Assembly: GCA_009823505.1 (NCBI GenBank)
Contig: VZQC01005710.1
Coordinates: 1,702,490-1,766,489 of the forward strand
Length of the DNA stretch: 64,000 bases
Reading direction: 5' to 3'
Source of the DNA: Rhizomys pruinosus
Lineage: Eukaryota; Chordata; Mammalia; Rodentia; Spalacidae
The position numbers were made by a program, and so were the translations under genes. The notes beneath the pieces were generated by a model. That model saw only the letters and a program-made list of their open reading frames with translations. It was not told the origin of the DNA and made no database searches. This document shows, one piece after another, positions 46,590-58,973 of the stretch. Every line of letters begins with the position of its first letter. Within the stretch, counting starts at the first letter, position 1.

Positions 46590-47010
46590 TGACAGTCTGT
46601 GAAACATCTTCAGAGCTGGGAATGAAGTCAGCCTCCTCCCGCTGCAAACTCCGTCAGAAGCGCCTGCACAGGGGAAGGGTTTGAACTTCACTTCACACTC
46701 ACCTTTTAACGGGGACCCAGGATGTTGTGATTTCCTCCGATGGCAAAGGTGGCCTCTTCTTTATTTACCAGCCGACACATCCCTCTGAGCCTGGGAAGGG
46801 ACAGAGGCCTTATTAAAGACCCAAATGAGTCTCCTATTGTTGACCTTGGATCAAAGCAAGCGGGCTTTAATTTCCTACTTCCCACAGCCACTTGCTGTTG
46901 AGTTTGTGGACGGCCTTCACCCTCAGCGGTTCCCCCTGCCACTGCCGGATGGCTCCATCTTTGATAATTCCGAATTCTTTTACTACAAAAAAAATAATAA
47001 TAATACCTAA
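46590..47010. promoter_or_regulatory. Candidate enhancer-like block with a SOX, nuclear-receptor and TCF motif cluster
   Basis: Unique SINE-free sequence. Three consensus-quality cores abut: cctattgtt (46833-46841, SOX), tgaccttgg (46841-46849, reverse of the extended ERR/SF1 half-site) and gatcaaag (46849-46856, TCF/LEF). Other cores in the block are ttatttacc, tttgataatt and ggcaaaggtgg. Function is inferred. Confidence 0.45.
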
Positions 47011-47589
47011 AAGACTAGCCATGTGTTGTACCTGAGACTGCCAAAGAAGTTAGGTGAAGGTGCCTGTGGATGCCTTAGCTGTCAGCACCTTATGCACACT
47101 GCCCTCCCCGATTCCCCTTCGTCGTCTGTTTCCTTTTTGTTAATGAAAATGCACACTTAGGAGCACATTGTGTAACGCATCTTATACATGTGTGAATGCA
47201 GAAATTCAGTGCTCAGCCCTCTGGTTGGACTCCATTCTGATAGAGTAGCTCCTAGAAACAGTTCTCACCATCCCTTCTCCAAGCCACATGCCTGAGGAAG
47301 GAGAGATGGAGGTGACCTCGCTCAAACATCAGTCTCCATGGCATCGGAAGGACCTGGCCAGTTGTGATTTGGGACTCAAGTGTTAGAAGGGGGGCTGACA
47401 GCAGAAGCAGTGGCAAGAGCCGTCACAAGTGGTCCTCACCGAGTTCAAGTGTCCACAGCAGACACCTCCTGACTCTACCCACAGAGGCGGTAGGATATGG
47501 GAGTCATAAGCTCGCACCCTGTCTGCAGAAATCACCCCAGTTATCAGAAATCCCTCCTCACACCTGGCACGGGCGCTCACTGAGACAAG

Positions 47590-47900
47590 CCCCCACACCA
47601 GTCCCTTAAGACGGGCTCCACTAATGATCGGCTGGGCAGATAATCGGAGGAGAGTTAATTGTGAGGTTCAATATAGCATCTTGTCAGCAGAGATAAGTTG
47701 TCACGTTTTCCACTTGAGCTGAAACTAAATGATTGTAAAATAAGTTATGAGTGTCCTTGGGCCTGTCTGCCGGAATGATAGCTAAGAATACATTCCTGGC
47801 CCATCAGTCTCGAGCAGGCTGCTTGATATTTATGCGAGTGGAATGTTATTTTATTTCCCCTCTAGTCATGCTTGTCAGCTCCTGGAGTGAAAAGTGAAAC
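47590..47900. promoter_or_regulatory. Candidate conserved non-coding block with GATA, homeobox and TEAD cores
   Basis: Unique SINE-free sequence with agataa (47638-47643), gttaatt (about 47654), agataag (47691-47697), atgattgtaaaataag, tttatg (47829-47834) and tggaatg (47839-47845). The character is that of vertebrate developmental enhancers. No alignment was possible. Confidence 0.42.
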
Positions 47901-49763
47901 TGCTTCTTTGACTCATACTTCAAGTACCAGAGCTCTGAGAGGCTCAGATTGCGATCATTATTGCTCCTGTTATATGTTGGGGGGGGGGTTGTTATGTATT
48001 GAATGTTGATGCCCGATTGGGAAGAACTAATGCCTAACATTCAATGCACGGGATGCTCCAGCCCTTCCCAGCTCAGCACCCCGTGTCTGGGGGACCCCAA
48101 GTCCTGCTTTTTGTTTTGGTGTGCCTTGATTCTGCCCTTCCATGTGAGCCTCTATCCACAGTGGTCACCTGTTCCACTGTGGCAGCTGATACAAGATGAA
48201 ATGCAGTTCATAGGCAGCCAGGAGATGCGGCTGTGTCCGAGGCTACAGCTGGTACTTCATTCCAGGGTCTTGAACAGACTGAGCGCCACCTTGTCAGGCT
48301 AGAGGAGCAACAGGAAGTGGAGCAGCTCAGTATGATGCCTCCCACGCTGTTACTCTTCGTATTTTAGTCCAGGGGGTATTAAACAATTCCCAAGGTTTCT
48401 TGAAATCTGAGAATCAGGGCGTAAATACACAGCACAGGGCCTGAGTGTGGGATCTGAGTAATTAGAAAACCAGCACCAGGCCCATGAAGCTGCTGTGCAT
48501 TTGCCCTTCAGTCTGATTCCCTCAGGTCTACGCCCTCGTTCCTCTGTCTCCTGTGACCCAGGGGCTTTCCCCTCCTTGATGCCTGATATCCTTCACCATC
48601 ACCACTGCCTTCTCAGGGCCTGGTCACAGCTGCCCTGTGCAGGTGTCAAGAGTGGGCTGCCCATCCTGCCCTGATGCCTGGCCAGAGTTCTTTCTTCCCC
48701 CAGGAGCCTGTTCCTGCTCAGCGTCCAATCCTCCTCTGCAGTCCTCAGCCTAGCTTTGGTTCCTCAGATACCTTGTATACCTTGGTCTCCATAGCCTAAC
48801 AAAGATGCCGAACACCATTGTAAATGCTTTCCTTCCAGTGGGGAAGGAATGCTGGGGGGTTGGGGAGGTTCAGGCCCTGAGCTATGGGCTGTTTGGACAT
48901 TGGCATGTATGGAGGACACAGACCTAGGACCCTGCCTTCTCCTGTGGCCTGACCTACAAAATTACTTCCTGCCTCACTCTCTGTATGGGCAAGGGTGGCC
49001 CCTGGGCTCTGGGGGTCCAGCACTTCCATGTCAGCCCTCCTATAGGACAAGTTGACACTTTTGTTCTCTCCAGCACCCTCCTCCTGCTTGGTTGCCTTCC
49101 TGTTAGTCATATCCCCTAGGTCTCTAGGGACCAATCCAAGGGTCATAGCCCTTGTCTATGGATGAGCAGCTGGTTCTCCCCCCTGTCTGTATATCAGTGT
49201 GATTGGCATTCTTGCTTCAGATAGGGTCCCCTCATACTCCTGCGCTCCAGTGACAAGGCCCAAGAAAAAGTCTTATTGAAGGCATCAAGTAAGAAATTAG
49301 ATAGGCATTCTGTTCAGGCCTTAGAAACTGGCTCCTTGGGGACAGGGCTGTACCCTGTATTCTGTGACATCAGCTGGCTCAGAGAGGATGCAAGTGTGAG
49401 CTGAGGCTGAGGGAGTCTGTCACTTCTTTAGATCCCATTCACAGCCTCAGCTGTTCTCCTAAAAATAGCTCCCAGACAGCTGGAAACTTGCCGGGCAGCG
49501 GTGAACACAAGCATGCTGGTGGGTACTTTTTAAGCTGAGTGCCAAGGTTGATGGCACTTCTCTGTTCCACCGTAGGACACCGGTGCTCACACCTGGGGCA
49601 TCACCTCAGGCAGGTGAGTTCTTCGGTGAAGCCAACAAATACCGATGGAACCTCCCTATAACCATCCTGCTGGCGAAGCATCGGGAAGCTGGCATAGCCA
49701 GTCAGTGATACACTAGTGATAGATGTTTGCTACCCTGCAGAGAAAGCCGGCAAGGCCGGAGGG

Positions 49764-50108
49764 GTGGGGCAGGGCAGTGGCCATGCAGCCCAGGGCCTCT
49801 CAGGCTCCTGCCCTGCTCTGAGTGGGGCAGGGCAGTGGCCATGCAGCCCGGGGCCTCTCAGGCTCCTGCCCTGCTCCAAGTGGGGCAGTACAGTGGCCAT
49901 GCAGCCCGGGGCCTCTCAGGCTCCTGCCCTGCTCCGGGTGGGTCAGGACAGTGGCCATGCAGCCCGGGGCCTCTCAGGCTCCTGCCCTGCTCCGAGTGGG
50001 GCAGGACAGTGGCCATGCAGCCCGGGGCCTCTCAGGCTCCTGCCTGCTCTGGGTGGGTAGGACAGTGGCTATGCAGCCCAGAGCCTCTCAGGCTCCCGCC
50101 CTGCTCTG
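49764..50108. repeat. GC-rich minisatellite, 58-bp unit x 6
   Basis: Units start at 49764, 49822, 49880, 49938, 49996 and 50053 with gtggg(g/t)cag; the sixth unit has small deletions. Each has a cagtggccatgcagcc and ggcctctcaggctcctg core. The 58-bp period places the same peptide in all three frames, so the overlapping open frames are artefacts. Confidence 0.97.
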
Positions 50109-51027
50109 GTCATTTCTTTGCCACCTTCCATTGTGGTTTCCCATCTGAGGCTGGAGGGACAAGTCACGTGGGTTACAGGAGAGACGGATACTTCCCTGGT
50201 GCCTGTCCTGATGAGACCCTGTCAGCGGCACTCGTGGCCCTAGGAGGGCAGACGTGAGGACAGATATGGCCAGCAATAGAAGAGAAAGCTTCCTTGAGCT
50301 TTGCTGTAAGAACAGTAGAAATCTAGCTGCAGCAAGAAGACTGTGCAGAAGAGGGTTTTGGTAAACACAGGAGAGGATCCAGTCTGGTGCAGACAAGGAA
50401 GGATGAAATGATGGGACCGCAGCCCTTGTCTGGGCAGAGTGGGGCATAGCTCGATGGGGGAGGAGTCTCAGAGCCTGCCACGCCTTGTGGAGTAGGATGC
50501 CTACTTCTGTGTAATGCATGCCTGCCTGTGTGCATATGCATGTCTTCAGTACAGAAAAATTGAGGCCATGAGAGCTCAGAGTGAAGTGCAGGATATAGAG
50601 GTAAGAAGCCCTAGATGAGCTGCTGGGAAAGCGGCAGGTAGCTGTGCAGCAGAAGTGTGAGACACTGAGGGCACCGCTGGGTGCCTGGAGCACCAGTACC
50701 CTGCTCAGTGTGATGAACAGCATGGCCAGGGAGAGGCTCCTAGTTGGGAACTGGGTAATGGGCAAACAAGCAGAGGCCCCGGGGTCAGATGTATCAAGGC
50801 CACAGGATGCCTGGGGAAACGGCACAAAGCAAGGTAATGGCCTGGCCTTCTGGGCTCCCAGCAGAAGGTGGGTGACATTCCTTCCAGCCTTGGAACTTGC
50901 CAAAACTGCTCTTGCCCCTTCCTGCACCTGAGTCAGAAGTTTCTCACAGTGTCATGAATATTCCCTGGATACTGAGAACCCTAGAGATGAGCTGGCATGG
51001 CCCTGTGTGTTATTTTAGAAAAGCCTC

Positions 51028-51245
51028 GGGCTAGAGAGATGGCTCAGCCTTTAAGAGCACTGGCTGCTCTTGCAGAGAACTCGGATTTGAGTCCCAGCAC
51101 CCACATGGCAGCTAACAACCATCCATAACTCCAGTTCTAGAGGATCAGAGGTCCTCTTCTGACCTCCACATATTATTGTACAACACAGATGCACTTACAT
51201 GTAGGCAATACACTCATACACATAAAATTAAAAAAAAATAATACT
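51028..51245 (+). mobile_element. B3-type SINE, sense
   Basis: Contains gggctagagagatggctc, taagagcactggctgctc, cagcacccacatggcagc and cctcttctgacctcc, with an A-rich tail. Confidence 0.92.
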
Positions 51246-51257
51246 TTAGCTTTTCTG

Positions 51258-51355
51258 GGGCTAGAGAGATAGCTCAGCAGTTAAGAGCACCGACTGCTCT
51301 TGCAGAGGACCAGGGTTTGATTCCCAGCACCCACATGGCAGCTAAGAGCAGTCTT
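51258..51355 (+). mobile_element. B2/B3 SINE head fragment, sense, cut by a B1
   Basis: Near-consensus head through cacccacatggcagctaag, then the body stops at 51355 where a B1 begins. No tail is recovered after the B1. Confidence 0.9.
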
Positions 51356-51505
51356 TAAGCCAGGTGTGGTGGTGCACACCTTTAATCCTAGCACTCGGGA
51401 GGCAGAGGCAGGCGGATCTCTGTTCAAGGCCAGCCTGGTCAACAGAGTGAGTTCCAGGCCAGCTGAGGATACAAGGATAACCTGCCTTAAAAAAAAGAAA
51501 TAGCC
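51356..51505 (+). mobile_element. B1 SINE, sense
   Basis: Contains gccaggtgtggtggtgc, ttaatcctagcactcgg, ttcaaggccagcctgg and ataacctgccttaaaaaa, with an A-tail. Confidence 0.93.
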
Positions 51506-51705
51506 CCTCCACAGTCTGAAGGACCACAGTTGCCTAGAAACACACATGAGCCATTCTCCATCCACAACTAAACCCTGTGACAGTGAGTTCAGGGTCCACC
51601 AGGTAGAGTGTGGAGATCTGCATGCACACAGAAAACAGTGTGACTTGTTTGAACAGGGAAACTTCATTAAAGAGAAAAAGTACTAAATAGGTGTCTCTTT
51701 AGTTT

Positions 51706-51812
51706 TTCTTAGGTATTTATTATAGGGTCTCACTGTATAGACCAGGCTAGCCTCAAGCTTTCTGCCTCTGTAGTGCTGGAATTAAAAGCATGAACCACCA
51801 CACCTGGCCATT
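51706..51812 (-). mobile_element. B1 SINE fragment, antisense
   Basis: Contains tagggtctcactgtatag, accaggctagcctcaagc and ccaccacacctggcc. The central part is shortened. Confidence 0.8.
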
Positions 51813-51854
51813 GAATTTTTCTCCTTTTTAACATTTTTTATTTCTTACTGATTA

Positions 51855-52077
51855 AATAAAAATTTATTTTTATTTTATGAGTATGCATGTATTACCTACA
51901 TGTATGTAAGTGTGCCTGTGTCGTGCAGTACCTAAGGAGGACAGAAGTCAGCATCGGATCCTCTAGAACTAGAGTTATGGGTGGTTGTTAGCCACCCTGT
52001 AGATGGTAAGATTCAAACCTGGGTCTTCTGCAAGACCAGCCAGTACTCTTAATCACTGAGCCTTCTCTCCAGCCTCC
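51855..52077 (-). mobile_element. B3-type SINE, antisense
   Basis: Contains gtcgtgcagtacctaagg, ggatcctctagaactagag, cctgggtcttctgcaag and gagccttctctccagcc. Confidence 0.9.
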
Positions 52078-52079
52078 AT

Positions 52080-52200
52080 TTGGTTTGGTTTGGTTCAGTT
52101 CGGTTCGGTACTGTTCTGTTTTGTTTCTGAAATGGGGGCTTGTGCTATAGCCCTAACTGGCCTGGACTTGACAGAGTACACAGAGATCCTTGTCCTAAAC
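52080..52200 (-). mobile_element. (GGTTT)n-like tract plus B1 antisense fragment
   Basis: tggtttggtttggttcag, a simple pentamer-like run, is followed by gggcttgtgctatagccc and ggcctggacttgac, a short degenerate reverse B1. Confidence 0.55.
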
Positions 52201-54247
52201 AGCTAAGAATCATGAAGAGTTGTGGAGAATAACAAGTGTTGGCTTAGAAAGCCAAAGTACATCAGATCTTCCATGTGCCGGGCAATCACATAGACAGAAG
52301 AGGGAAAGAGTTTGCAGAGGACCAAGGAATGTAAGTCCACCTGTGTGGAAGTCTGTCCTACACACTCTGTAGCCTATGCATGTCTTTTAAGTATCTTAAA
52401 GAGATGTTGGTATACAATCACTTTTTTTTTTACAGTAACTTTTAAAACCCATTGGAAAGTAGGAGGTGGTTTAGTTACAGTACACTCACACTAGGAAGAA
52501 AGAGAAGCCTTGGGTTGCCCTGAGGAATAGGCTCCGGTTAGATTTGGGCCACTCATAGCAGAACACTCAGAGTCCCTGGGAGTTGAGAGGGGTAGTGGTA
52601 GCTTGAGAGGATCCCTGGTGCAGTGGGAAGGGAGGCAACAGGACAGCGGGGCAGTCCTGCCTGATGCATCAGGCCACAGAGCCAGGGTAGAGTGTCGAAA
52701 GGGGGGCCAGGTAGCAGCAGCTGCCATTGCCTCTTGGCCAGCCTGGTCAGTGGGCTTTCTAGGGACAGGCGGTCATGAGCCACTCTGTCTAGGCCTAGCA
52801 CAGAATGGGCAGCTCAGAGAGGAAGGAGCAACTTTTAAAGCCTGGGCGTAAAACACTTAAAAGCATCACATACGCTGTTTTGGGCTTAAGTGCTATATAG
52901 CACAAGAGAGCGGCTTCGATGAGCAGCCACTCTGGAGTCCCAGGCTACCACACAGCTCGAACACTGCGAAACAGAGCACAGGGACCACACAGCCTTTCCC
53001 CCACCCACCAAGGTGGCTGTAGCTTTGATCTGAGATTCAGAGGAACTCAGTATTTTAAAAGTCATGTCCAAGAACCATCACTTTAAGAATTGTAGCATTG
53101 CAAAGCCCGGGAGAGGCTAAAGCAGGAGCGGAACCTCCTGGGTTCACCTCACAGTCTAGCTCATAAGTCGGAACCAGACGTCCTTAGGGCTAAAGGCAGG
53201 AGCAGGCACGTGTCTGTCACTGCAGCCAGCCGGCCGAAGCCTATGCTGAGGCGTGGTTCAGGGCTGCCTGCTATTCCTGGGCACAGTCCCCCAGGAGGAG
53301 AGCCAGATGCCAGACAGCCTGGTAGATGTGGAAGGGCGCCCTCCTCAGAGGAAGAGCAAACGGTGATGGTGGCAGGTGCCAGCCACTCCCGTGGTGTCCC
53401 TCAGCAGTGGATCCCTAGCTGTAAGGAAGCTGGCCCTTGTCGGTACCAAAAGTAAGGGCCAGCTCACAGAGCTTTCTGTCCTTTGAGTTATCAGCCTGCT
53501 GAGTCATGACCAAAGAACTCTTTAAACCTTAGGCAGTGAACACCACCTGTGTGGATCTTCCCACACACCTATGCCCTGCCTGTTCACTCTTCTTTCCTTG
53601 TATTCTCCTCTGTTCCTAGTCACTGAGCATCACTTTTGCCACCTTTTTGGTAGTATCCTTTGTAGTGAATTACCATATTTGTGTGTTGGCTCTACAAGCT
53701 GAGTGTCGGTGGTGTCTCTAAGGCTGATGACTTACTTCGTTGACTTCCCAACACCCCTGCAGGCCGAGGTGGTGTCACACCATGGCCTGCCACTCCTCCC
53801 TGATTATAAAGTGAAGTCAGGTCACCTGGAGCTCTGCAGGGAGAAGCCTCAGGAAGAGTTTACCCTGTGTGTGTGATCTCAAGCCCACCTATGACAAGTC
53901 TGTCACGTGTGTATTTCATTCTTGGTATATTGACCTAATCAAAGAAAAAAATGAAACACCTAAGAATCCAAAGCTTGCAATTCCTTCTCCAGAGGCTGTG
54001 CACACTGAACCTGAGGTTCAGAACCTGGTCACATAGAGCAGGGGATTTTCAGTTCTCTATAAATGAAGGTAGGGCTATCAGGAGGTCATAGCAAGGTACC
54101 CTGATCTGCCCATCGCTGAGACCCAGGCTTCCAACCTAGCCCCTTTGCCCTCAGTTGTCGCCCTCAGGCACCAGAGGCAGACCTGGTATGGTGGTGGAGG
54201 CTGCTGCTTGACGGTTTGCCGAGGTTCCTCTGCTCTGCTCACCATAG

Positions 54248-54550
<303 letters not shown>

Positions 54551-55942
54551 TGACTCTCAGATGACTCCATGGAAACCAGGTGTTATCCCAGGGGTTTGTC
54601 ACCAAGACATGGTAATACTTGTCCTCGCCATACTCCTGGTCAAGTTCTGTAGGTCCGGCCCCACCTGGGCAGCCTTGGATGAGAGCATCCACTCCAAGAA
54701 AGGACCATGCCGCCCCATCATGCTCCTTGTTCTACTGCTGTTCATTCTCCCTGACAGCTGGCTGGGCTTGCACTCTTAGTTTGCTGGGGCCACGCCTTTG
54801 CCGTCGGAGCCCACTGGCTCCGGTTCCTTCGTGTTGCTCTTAGCCTGGCTTCTGCCTGTCCTCTCACAGCCCATCACTTGAAAGTCAACTTTCTGAAGTG
54901 GCTCCTGCACATGAATTTAGGTATTTTTTATTCCACGGATGGACATAGGGGTCTGGTCACCTTCACCCACACGCTGCCCACATGGGGAGAGGCAAAGGAA
55001 CAAACTCAGAAATACTCAAAAGAAAATTAAACTTTCAAAACCTTATTGTCTCAGGAAGTTTTGTCTGTGAGGTGGCGGGAGCAGGCTGTCTTGAGCTCCG
55101 GTCCCACCTCGGGGACTACTCTGAACGGCTTCCTCTTCCCCGTCACTGACTTTCCTGGCCGTTCTGCTTTGAGTGTTGGAATGGTCAGAACCGAGGATTC
55201 CCAGTGTGGAACTGGGGCTTGCTTGTCCCATCTGTGAGGTTTGTGAGGTGGGACACGTTGTTTCCCACACTGAGGAGAATAAAGTTCCCAGCCCTGCACC
55301 CTGCTCTGCCTCCCACAGCTTTCTCTAGGCAAGGGGAGTCAGGGAAGAGGCTATCTAGTGTTGGCAGACATGAGACTGATGGCACTTGTCAGCAGTGCTG
55401 GAAGTGACGCAGGCCCAGGCTCTGAGCTGGACACCACTGTTATTCCCTCCAGAAGAGTTTCCCCACAAATACTTGGAGTTGTTGGAACTCCTTGCAACAA
55501 CTGTCACATGTGCCAGCCACAGCCTGCCCTGTCAAGAGGCTGGCATTGAGGGGGCACGATCACACCCCTTCCTAACCTCCAGACTGGGGACCCACACACA
55601 ACTTCCTTTCATGAGAGTCTCACCGTGAGTGTCCTGTGTCGCACGTGATATCTGACTTTAGTGTCACAGCACAGCTCCTGGCCAAGTCCTTCTGCAGCTG
55701 CTTAAGTACATTTCAGTTATCCACCTATGTGCAGCTGGCGTGTAAATAAATACTGGGTAAAATCAAGCCTTACGTCAAACTAGGAGGTGTGTGTTCAGCC
55801 AGTGGTGTGAGAAGCAGCCTGAGCTTGAGTTTGTGGGGTCATCTGGTAGGCATCATGTAATAGTGTCATCAAGATGGGACACAATCTGTTCTATTAGTAG
55901 CTACTGCCCACTTTTATTAATGGTCGTACCTTAGCAGAAAGA

Positions 55943-56022
55943 CCAGGGCTTAGGAGATAGCTCAGCAGTGCTTGCCTTCCAAGCACTTGAGTTCAGCCCC
56001 AGAACCCATCTTAAAAAAACAA
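55943..56022 (+). mobile_element. ID-like or SINE head fragment, sense
   Basis: Contains gcttaggagatagctcag, ttgccttccaagcac and gttcagccccagaac, followed by a short A-run. It looks like a tRNA-derived SINE head. Confidence 0.65.
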
Positions 56023-56027
56023 GGAAG

Positions 56028-56248
56028 GAGCTGGAGAGATGGCTCAGTGGTTAAGACCATTGGCTGCTCTTGCAGAGGACCCAGGTTCTGTGCCCAGCAC
56101 CCACATGGCAGCTAACAACTGTCTGTAACTCTACTTCCAGAGGATCCTGTGATCTCTTCTGACCTCTATGAGCATTGCACAACATGGGTGCACTTAACAT
56201 ACATTCCAGCAGTATGCTCATACACATAAAATAAAAAAAATAATAAAC
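56028..56248 (+). mobile_element. B3-type SINE, sense
   Basis: Contains gagctggagagatggctc, gctgctcttgcagaggac, cagcacccacatggcagc and gatctcttctgacctc, ending in an ataaaat tail. Confidence 0.93.
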
Positions 56249-56249
56249 A

Positions 56250-56425
56250 GCCGGGCATGGTGGCACACACCTTTAATCCTAGCACTTGGGAGGCAGAGGC
56301 AGGCGGATCTTTGTGAGTTCAAGGCCAACCTGGTCTACAGAGTGAGTTCCAGGACAGCCGGGGCTACAGGGAGACCCTGTCTCGAAAAGACCAAAAATAA
56401 AAAATAAATAATAATAATAATAAAC
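56250..56425 (+). mobile_element. B1 SINE, sense, near consensus
   Basis: Contains gccgggcatggtggcac, ttaatcctagcacttggg and gttcaaggccaacctgg, with a tail rich in aataataata. One of the best-preserved B1 copies here. Confidence 0.97.
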
Positions 56426-56799
56426 TGAGGAAACTGGCAGCAGTCCCCAATCTTGGCCAAAGAACTATTGGCATCTGATTACTGCTGGGTGAAGAAGAGT
56501 TGATCTTCTTTAAAGGAGCGACTATAGGTAGGCTGACTAGACACCAGTGGATGACTGTGCACTAAGTGACATCTGGGTAGACCAACTTAACTCAGTAGGC
56601 CTTAATATATTGACAGAATCCATGAAATCCTTTGGGGGTGGTATAAAGATGATTAAGATGTTTTGTATGAAATACACACAAATTCTAGTTCTGAACTACA
56701 CAGACACTCTCCTAACTCAGCCCCTTGAGCTGCTAGGATCACAGGCAAGTGCCACATGCCCAGCCAAAGTATAAAGTGTATAAAAATAAATAAGTACAT

Positions 56800-57018
56800 T
56801 TTTAAATATTTTATTTATTTTTATTTTATGTATATGACTGTATTGCCTGCATGCATGAAAGTGTACTCAAGTCATGCAGTGCCTGCAGAGAGCAGAAGAG
56901 GGACCCCCTCTTCTGGAATTGGAGTTATGAACAGTTTTTTGTGGGTACTGGGAATCAAACAACCATCTTCTACAAGAACAGCCAGTGCTCTTAACCACTC
57001 ATCCATCTCTCCAGCCTT
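56800..57018 (-). mobile_element. B3-type SINE, antisense, diverged
   Basis: Contains tgcctgcatgcatgaaag, gcctgcagagagcagaag, gtgggtactgggaatcaa and catccatctctccagcc. Confidence 0.88.
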
Positions 57019-57059
57019 GAAAAAATAAAGTTTTAAAATAATAATAAAATATATTTCTT

Positions 57060-57192
57060 AAACCATGGTGGCACATGTTTATAATCCCAGCACCTAGCAG
57101 CTGGAGGCAGATCTCTGAAGCTTGCTGGCCAGCCTGCCAGCATAACCTATGTAGGTGGATTCCAGGCCAATGAGAGCCGGTCTCAGATAAGG
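57060..57192 (+). mobile_element. B1-like SINE, sense, diverged
   Basis: Contains accatggtggcacatg, ataatcccagcacctag and aacctatgtaggtgg, with gagagccggtctcag at the end. Confidence 0.65.
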
Positions 57193-57290
57193 TGGACACC
57201 ACCCAAGGTAGTCCTCTGTCCTCTCCAGGATTATGTGTGCACATGCATGCACACCTTACACAGGAAGACAGGCACCACGGAATCCCCCAG

Positions 57291-57685
57291 ATTAGAAAGT
57301 CACAACAGTGTCCCAAACAGGGATGAACGAACAAAGGGCACGTGCTCAGAAGTCCTAGGAAGGCCCATGGTTAGAAAGTCACAACAGTGTCCCAAACAGG
57401 GATGAACGAACAAAGGGCACGTGCTCAGAAGTCCTAGGAAGGCCCATGATTAGAAAGTCACAACAGTGTCCCAAACAGGGATGAACGAACAGGGGGCACG
57501 TGCTCAGAAGTCCTAGGAAGGCCCATGGTTAGAAAGTCACAACAGTGTCCCAAACAGGGATGAACGAACAGGGGGCACATGCTCAGAAGTCCTAGGAAGG
57601 CCCATGGTTAGAAAGTCACAACAGTGTACCAAACAGGGATGAACGAACAAAGGGCACGTGCTCAGAAGTCCTAGGAAGGCCCATT
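57291..57685. repeat. Minisatellite, 79-bp unit x 5
   Basis: Units start at 57291, 57370, 57449, 57528 and 57607, exactly 79 bp apart with very few differences. Each holds aacagggatgaacgaaca and ggcacgtgctcagaag. The E-box CACGTG is intact in four of the five. Confidence 0.98.
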
Positions 57686-58383
57686 GGACACCAGCCCTCA
57701 GTTTTCACAGACGGCTTTCCAGTAGGAAATCAGCAAAAAGTTCTCTGCAGAAAATCTTTGATTCTCCCTGCCCCAAGACATTAACCTTTCATCAGTCTAG
57801 GGCAATTTTGTTTCCATATTTTAACAGGTTTTTCTTTTAATTTTGTTACTCAGATCCTACTGTGTAGCTTGTGTAGACTGAGCTGACTCCAGGCTCATAG
57901 TCCTCCTCCTTGGCCACCTGACACGTGTGTGTCATATTATATTTATGAAGTCAGATTGTGTCCTGTTAGCCTACTGGTGATGTCACTTCAGATTCAAGGA
58001 TATATGATCCTGTGTGTGATCATCAGGACTCATTTCTTAAACATGCCAACTGTGAAGTCTAGTAGGTTGCCCCTGAAAGTAAAGCCAGTTGCTTAGATTC
58101 TACCTGTTGAAATTCTGAGTTGGTATAAGAATGTTTCTGTTTCTGCTCCTGGCGCGCTGACTGGTTGCTATCAGCACCCTCTGCTCACAGCTCCCACTGG
58201 AGATACAGCCAGTGCCGTAAGAACAGGCTCCTTACACTCCCACATGTGACCCCCGTCCTCCTGAGAAATTTTAGTCACCTTGGGATAGATAGGTATAGAA
58301 AATAGACATAACAAATCATAAAAAGAATGCATTTATCTTAAAATAATTCTCCTGAATACATATAACTCATACCATTTATTAAA

Positions 58384-58560
58384 TGTTTGGAAAGATGGCT
58401 TAAGAGAGTTTCCTGCTCTTGCAGAGGAGCTGTGTCTGGTCCCAGCACCCATATCAGACCACTCACAGCCACCTGTAACACCAGCCCCAGGAGACCCAAC
58501 ACCCTCTTCTGGTCTCTGGGGCACACACACACACAAATGAAAACAAAAATCTTTTTTTAA
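58384..58560 (+). mobile_element. B3-type SINE, sense, diverged
   Basis: Contains tttggaaagatggcttaag, ctgctcttgcagagga, ggtcccagcacccatatc and ccctcttctggtctctgg, with an acacac and A tail. Confidence 0.8.
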
Positions 58561-58973
58561 AGACAAAGGCAAATTTTCATGCTAGCAAGATGACATGCTA
58601 GTATATTTTTAAATAAGATAATTAAATTTTGGCTGAACATTTCATACTGTGGGATATGGAATATCGTCAACATTTTCAGACTTGATCAATATTTTGATTT
58701 TATAATTGGAGTCAAGAACATCACTTTGCATAAGTACATAATACAAAATGACAGAAGTGTATTTAGGGCCATTTCAGAATATTTTGGCAATTCTGTCCCA
58801 ATCCCAAGCCAAAGTGCATTTAATGATTCTTTTATTATTTTTTTTTAATGAAAGTCAAATCAGCAACTCTGACAGCAATAAGATATTTTAGCAGTAAAAT
58901 TCCAAGACAAACTAATTTGATGCCTATATGCTTAGGGTGTAGTTACAGGCAGAAGTTAAAAGTCTTTGTTTTC

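Noticed and set aside
49716..50257. Overlapping open frames with GLSGSCPA/QAPALL repeats
   Set aside because: Created by the 58-bp minisatellite. The same text cycles through three frames with no coding bias.
50088..50927. 279-codon - strand open frame
   Set aside because: It overlaps the 58-bp repeat at one end, matches no family I recognise, and lies antisense in the intron without flanking exons or promoter.
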